A stretch of 64,000 nt of DNA from Sipunculus nudus (taxonomy: Eukaryota > Annelida > Sipuncula > Golfingiida > Sipunculidae). Shown in pieces: positions 60,422 to 64,000 of this stretch (position 1 is the first letter of the stretch; each line of letters starts with the position of its first letter). The notes beneath the pieces are model-generated. The model was not told the origin of the DNA. It saw nothing but the letters and a program-made list of their open reading frames with translations, and made no database searches. Position numbers and translations under genes: made by a program. Where the stretch lies: the NCBI GenBank assembly GCA_026874595.1, contig CM049316.1, forward strand, positions 48,364,695 through 48,428,694, in the 5' to 3' direction.

Positions 60422-61449
60422 CAGTCGAGCCCACTTTGTGTCATATCGGTTAATAGAAAATCCCGTTTATTGTCACATAAACCTGAAATCCCAAACCATT
60501 TCCTATATAAACAATGGTAAATCTGACCATTTAATATCATGGAATATTGTCATAATCCCGCTTATTGTCATGCTTAGAACCTTTGGCAATGATACCAGAT
60601 CGCAGTTAATATCACATCAGGCGCCGACACAGCGATCAACGAGGCCAAGAGACTGTAATCGGTCAGGCGTATCAAACAATCACATCTCCCACCTGTGTGC
60701 GGCAGGCAATGCAGTGATGCATGCAGGTCACTCCCCGTCACTTAGCTAATTTACGTCTTAAGATACCACGGTAATCAACATCACTGCGTTTCTTGAAAGG
60801 CCGTGGTTTACACCTCAGTGACGTTTCGCAGAGATGATAGTAAGAACGAGCTCTAAACGTTGCTTCCGACCGGAAATCCCCTCTTAGGATCCACGAAAAG
60901 CTGGAGGAGATACCCGGTCCAAAACCTCAATCGCGGCGAAACTTCAGAAAGTTGACAATGGCATGACGATGCCCGCTCCCCCAACCATCCTGTCATAAAG
61001 ACGATCATGGAAGTTTGAGTCATTAGTAAGTTATCCAGAAAATAAGGCGCAATAGTCGGGGAAATGATTATCTAGTTAAATAGTTTTCCTACGCATAACA
61101 TTAAAACTGTGCCGCATATTTCCAGACATTTGACCTCATGACCAAGACGCTACGACTCTTTCTTTTGGCAAGTCGGATTTTGTCAGTTATTGAAGCATGC
61201 GGCACAAAACTTACAGGAAATAAATTGTCAGGTGCGCATAAGGTAATTTGATATGCCGTTGTGCAATTAAAATATTCATAAACGATTCTGTTTCCTTTTT
61301 ATTGATGATTTATTTAATATAATTTGAGATATAATGCTTCTTCTATGACTCAAAAGGACATCGATGTTGAAGCCCGCATAATGTCACATCCCGGTTATTA
61401 TCATAATTTATGCATGCTCCACCGATATGACAATAAGCGGGATTGACTG
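60422..61449. mobile_element. pogo/Tigger-like Tc1-mariner element, non-autonomous, 1.03 kb
   Basis: Ends CAGTCGAGCCCACTTTGTGT and, as reverse complement, CAGTCAATCCCGCTTATTGT are followed by shared CATATCGG. A TA dinucleotide flanks each side. No transposase frame. Confidence 0.82.
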
Positions 61450-61498
61450 TATATAAACAAAGATCTTGATAAAGACCATGGATACAATGCATATCAGC

Positions 61499-61884
61499 TA
61501 GGGCTGAAAGGAGTACTGGGTAATACTTACCGAGTACTCGAGTCCAAGATTTGGATTTGAGTACTCTTGTATGTACATGCATATATGTATTTTACTGCAA
61601 ATTTTAGGACAGTCTGTAGGATTATTTATCCATTGTCGTAGCCTATCGTAGGGCTCTAAACATATGCTAGTCAAATTAACCGAGGTCTTGTTATGACATA
61701 AATCTTTTCCTTCGTTGCGATAAAGTTAAGCCATCACTAAGTCAAATTTATGCATATTTTGCATCGGTAAACAGATGTTCGTTTTATCTTCACAGTGTTG
61801 CCATATTAACGAGTACTCAAGTCCGAGTCGGGTAATGCCTATCAGGTACTTGAGTCCAAAAATATTATACCCGTTTCAGCCCTA
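61499..61884. mobile_element. hAT MITE, 386 bp
   Basis: Ends TAGGGCTGAAA and TTTCAGCCCTA. Flanks ATATCAGC (61491-61498) and GTATCAGC (61885-61892) match at 7 of 8 positions, the expected 8-bp hAT target duplication. The interior repeats GAGTACTCGAGTCC-type motifs in both orientations. Confidence 0.85.
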
Positions 61885-61889
61885 GTATC

Positions 61890-62230
61890 AGCTCAAAACA
61901 AAACAACAGCCTGCATCAGGTCAAGGTCAAGGCCGAAGCAACCCAGAAAGGGGATCCCCTGTGTTAGTCACACTGTCAGCCGAAGAGCTCATTGACATGG
62001 TACTAATACATGGAAAAGAGCACTGAAATCCTACAAAACAGGTTAATATAGAGTTTTTGACGATGTCTGTAAATCTACACAGGAGAAAAGAAAATCACTC
62101 ATAGAAAAAAAAGACAAACTCAGGAGAGATGGAGTTGTTGCTCTTATTCCCTTTTTGAAACAAGCCAAACTCATAGTCATACATAAGCAGGAGAAAAAAT
62201 GGAAAAGTATCTTACCCAAAAGTAGTTAAA
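61890..62230 (+). pseudogene. L1-type ORF1 remnant, C-terminal part
   Basis: Frames read RSNPERGSPVLVTLSAEELI, VFDDVCKSTQEKRKSLIEK and DKLRRDGVVALIPFLKQAKL, in the order of the RRM end and C-terminal domain of L1 ORF1. Stops and frameshifts interrupt it. It belongs with 57900-58270, now separated by 3.6 kb of later insertions. Confidence 0.65.
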
Positions 62231-62569
62231 CTTAAAATTCAGCAAAAAAAATCAGATATAACACAACCTCACCATGCCAGAAAATCCCTTATATTTATAT
62301 CAGTATGTCATTTATGAATGGACTTTTTATCATTAAAGTGACTCAGATATTTGTTTTCAATAATATAAAACCTTTTAATTTAAGTTTCGAATCAGATTAT
62401 TCTTCAGTTGGATTTTTGCCAGGCCATAAATTTTACAATACAACTATAAACTGTAAATATTTATATGAATTTACCTTACATATCACATCATCATTTACTA
62501 TTTGAATACCATTTATTATTTGAATAAGAAACAATTACACAAACACCACTGCTGAAATTCTAGCATGGG
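62231..62569. other. No gene recognised
   Basis: AT-rich sequence after the ORF1 remnant; possibly decayed retrotransposon but nothing can be identified. Confidence 0.4.
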
Positions 62570-62945
62570 TGCACACAACACAAAAACGATTGTAGCTGGC
62601 ACCACCAGTCTTGTATATTTCGAAGCTATCAGAGATATACACATATGCCAATTTTCAGACTGATATATCAAACCCCTCCTGAGAAATAAGCAGGGACACA
62701 CTGTGCAAAAATTATTGTAGGTAGCATCACCAGTCTTGTATATGACAAAGCTATTCGATATGTATAAATATGCCTAATTTCAGGCTGATATATCAAATTT
62801 CTCTGTAGAAATAAGCAGGCACATACACTATGCAAAAGTCAATGTACGTGGCACCACCTGTCTTGTAAATGAGAATACCATCAAAGACGCATAGGCAGGT
62901 CAAAATATCAGTCCAATACATCAAACTTCCCCAGAGTTTGATGCA
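62570..62945. repeat. Tandem repeat, about 125-bp unit, 3 copies
   Basis: GGCACCACCAGTCTTGTAT at about 62600, 62727 and 62850, with TGATATATCAAAC-like ends. The unit is related to the monomers inside 34112-35026 (same GGTGGCGCCACC-derived motif and AAAGCTAT phrase). Confidence 0.75.
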
Positions 62946-63400
62946 CTGGGCTGACAAGGCTTAGGTGAGTAAGGCAGTTGCCCCCGAGTGACCTGTGACA
63001 AATTGCTGCCTCAAGCTACTGCACTGAGTTAACTCTTGACCAGCACCTGGCTAGACTGAGTGAACTTTTGACCTGTACCTGGCTGCACTGAGTGAACTCT
63101 TGACCTGTTGCATAACCTGACACAGTTGGCAGTCTGCAAAAGCTATAAATAGATTCAGGCTGAACTTTGGTGCCAAATATGATGCAGAGAGCAGTCTGCC
63201 AAAGCTATAAATAGAATGCAGCTACTGCACTGAGTTAACTCTTGACCTATACCTGGCTGCACTTCTTTCAATCCTGGCACTGTGCTAAAACTATTTATAG
63301 AGCTGACATCATCTTGGCTAATGGCCAACATCAAGGCACTGGCAATCTGCCAATGGTAAACCAAGTGCTCCCATCTGAACACAAAAGTGGTCCCTACTTG
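62946..63400. repeat. Degenerate short tandem repeat
   Basis: CTGCACTGAGTGAACTCTTG and CCTGTACCTGGCTG recur at irregular spacing, as does AAAGCTATAAATAGA at 63140 and 63201. No coding. Confidence 0.5.
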
Positions 63401-64000
63401 AAATAACTTTGAAATTTATTTTCCCGATACAAAATGCTTTTCAGCTGACTTTTTATAAAAAAAAGAAATCAGGAATATATGTAAAATTATTCTGGATGCA
63501 TACTGAATGCAAAATTAAAATACAGATATATTTCATTGATGGCAAATTCTTGAATTAAGTTGAGTAGGGATACCAATAATTTATACAGAGCTGATTATCT
63601 ATTATTGTAATATTGCCTGGAATGATGAATAACTTAAATCATAAATCTAAATTGTTTAAAAAAGCTTTAAAAAAATTTCTTGTCAATATTAACCAAATAT
63701 AACCTGAAATCTAAATTTCTAGTGGCATGATGTAATAGATGCTGATAAACTGGTGCCAGGCTAGATGTAACAGCATCACAAAACTAACATATATGGTAAA
63801 ATGACTCAATTCAATCTCCATAATTCAGCCAAAAATCATTCATGTGGAACCATTAATGACAATTATTATAAGAATTATTGTAGGAATTATTCTTGTAAAA
63901 TATTTAACAAACTTGCTTCAGTGGCATCAGTTGAAAAACGTTTCGAAGGTTATAACTCATATAGGAGGATACAGCAAACTGGTAGTTCAGCTTCCCATAA
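63401..64000. other. No gene recognised
   Basis: AT-rich sequence to the window end, without recognisable exon or repeat termini. Confidence 0.5.

Overview
This is eukaryotic, repeat-dominated genomic DNA. It is AT-rich, has introns, and most of it is transposon remnants, minisatellites and microsatellites. The repeat flavour and the digestive-type carboxypeptidase suggest an invertebrate, most likely a bivalve mollusc; that assignment is inference from general familiarity. No rRNA, tRNA or CRISPR array was found, and no open reading frame longer than about 125 codons exists. Genes are therefore visible only as short, GC-richer exons with splice sites.

Left part, 1 to about 23.5 kb. A minus-strand gene for a secreted M14 metallocarboxypeptidase (procarboxypeptidase A/B type) can be assembled from six exons at 23357-23299, 21221-21140, 20220-20084, 15879-15795, 14607-14506 and 14168-14067. 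They join in phase into 189 codons: signal peptide, full activation propeptide and the start of the catalytic domain with the zinc motif HAREW. The remaining catalytic exons were not found in the 14 kb to the left edge. The introns and 3' flank hold seven unrelated minisatellites (51, 60, 44, 50, 36, 37 and 53 bp units). Three of them copy sequence from an exon edge: the acceptor side of exon 2, the donor side of exon 4 and the donor flank of exon 6. At exon 4 the unit is 36 bp, keeps the reading frame and repeats the 5' splice site.

Middle, 24-38 kb. This holds short GA-rich repeats, a decayed plus-strand non-LTR retrotransposon with endonuclease and reverse transcriptase remnants (27.9-30.6 kb), a 2.7 kb inverted-repeat element with 20-bp palindromes and a second transposon inside it (31-33.6 kb), and nested repeats (33.7-35.4 kb). 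One convincing terminal exon of a minus-strand gene lies at 37618-37829. It encodes a basic then acidic C-terminus resembling the RNA polymerase II CTD phosphatase FCP1.

Right part, 38-64 kb. No convincing exon was found. It is built from two opposite-facing copies of a hAT-like element (38.8-41.2 and 52.3-57.0 kb), many same-orientation copies of a non-coding family that begins CAAGGGACC and ends GAGCTAAAAA, and a broken L1-type ORF1 split by three later insertions (57.9-62.2 kb). One of those insertions carries about ten evenly spaced nuclear-receptor-type AGGTCA repeats. The two hAT-like copies act as reciprocal empty sites, which gives clean ends for two other mobile elements.
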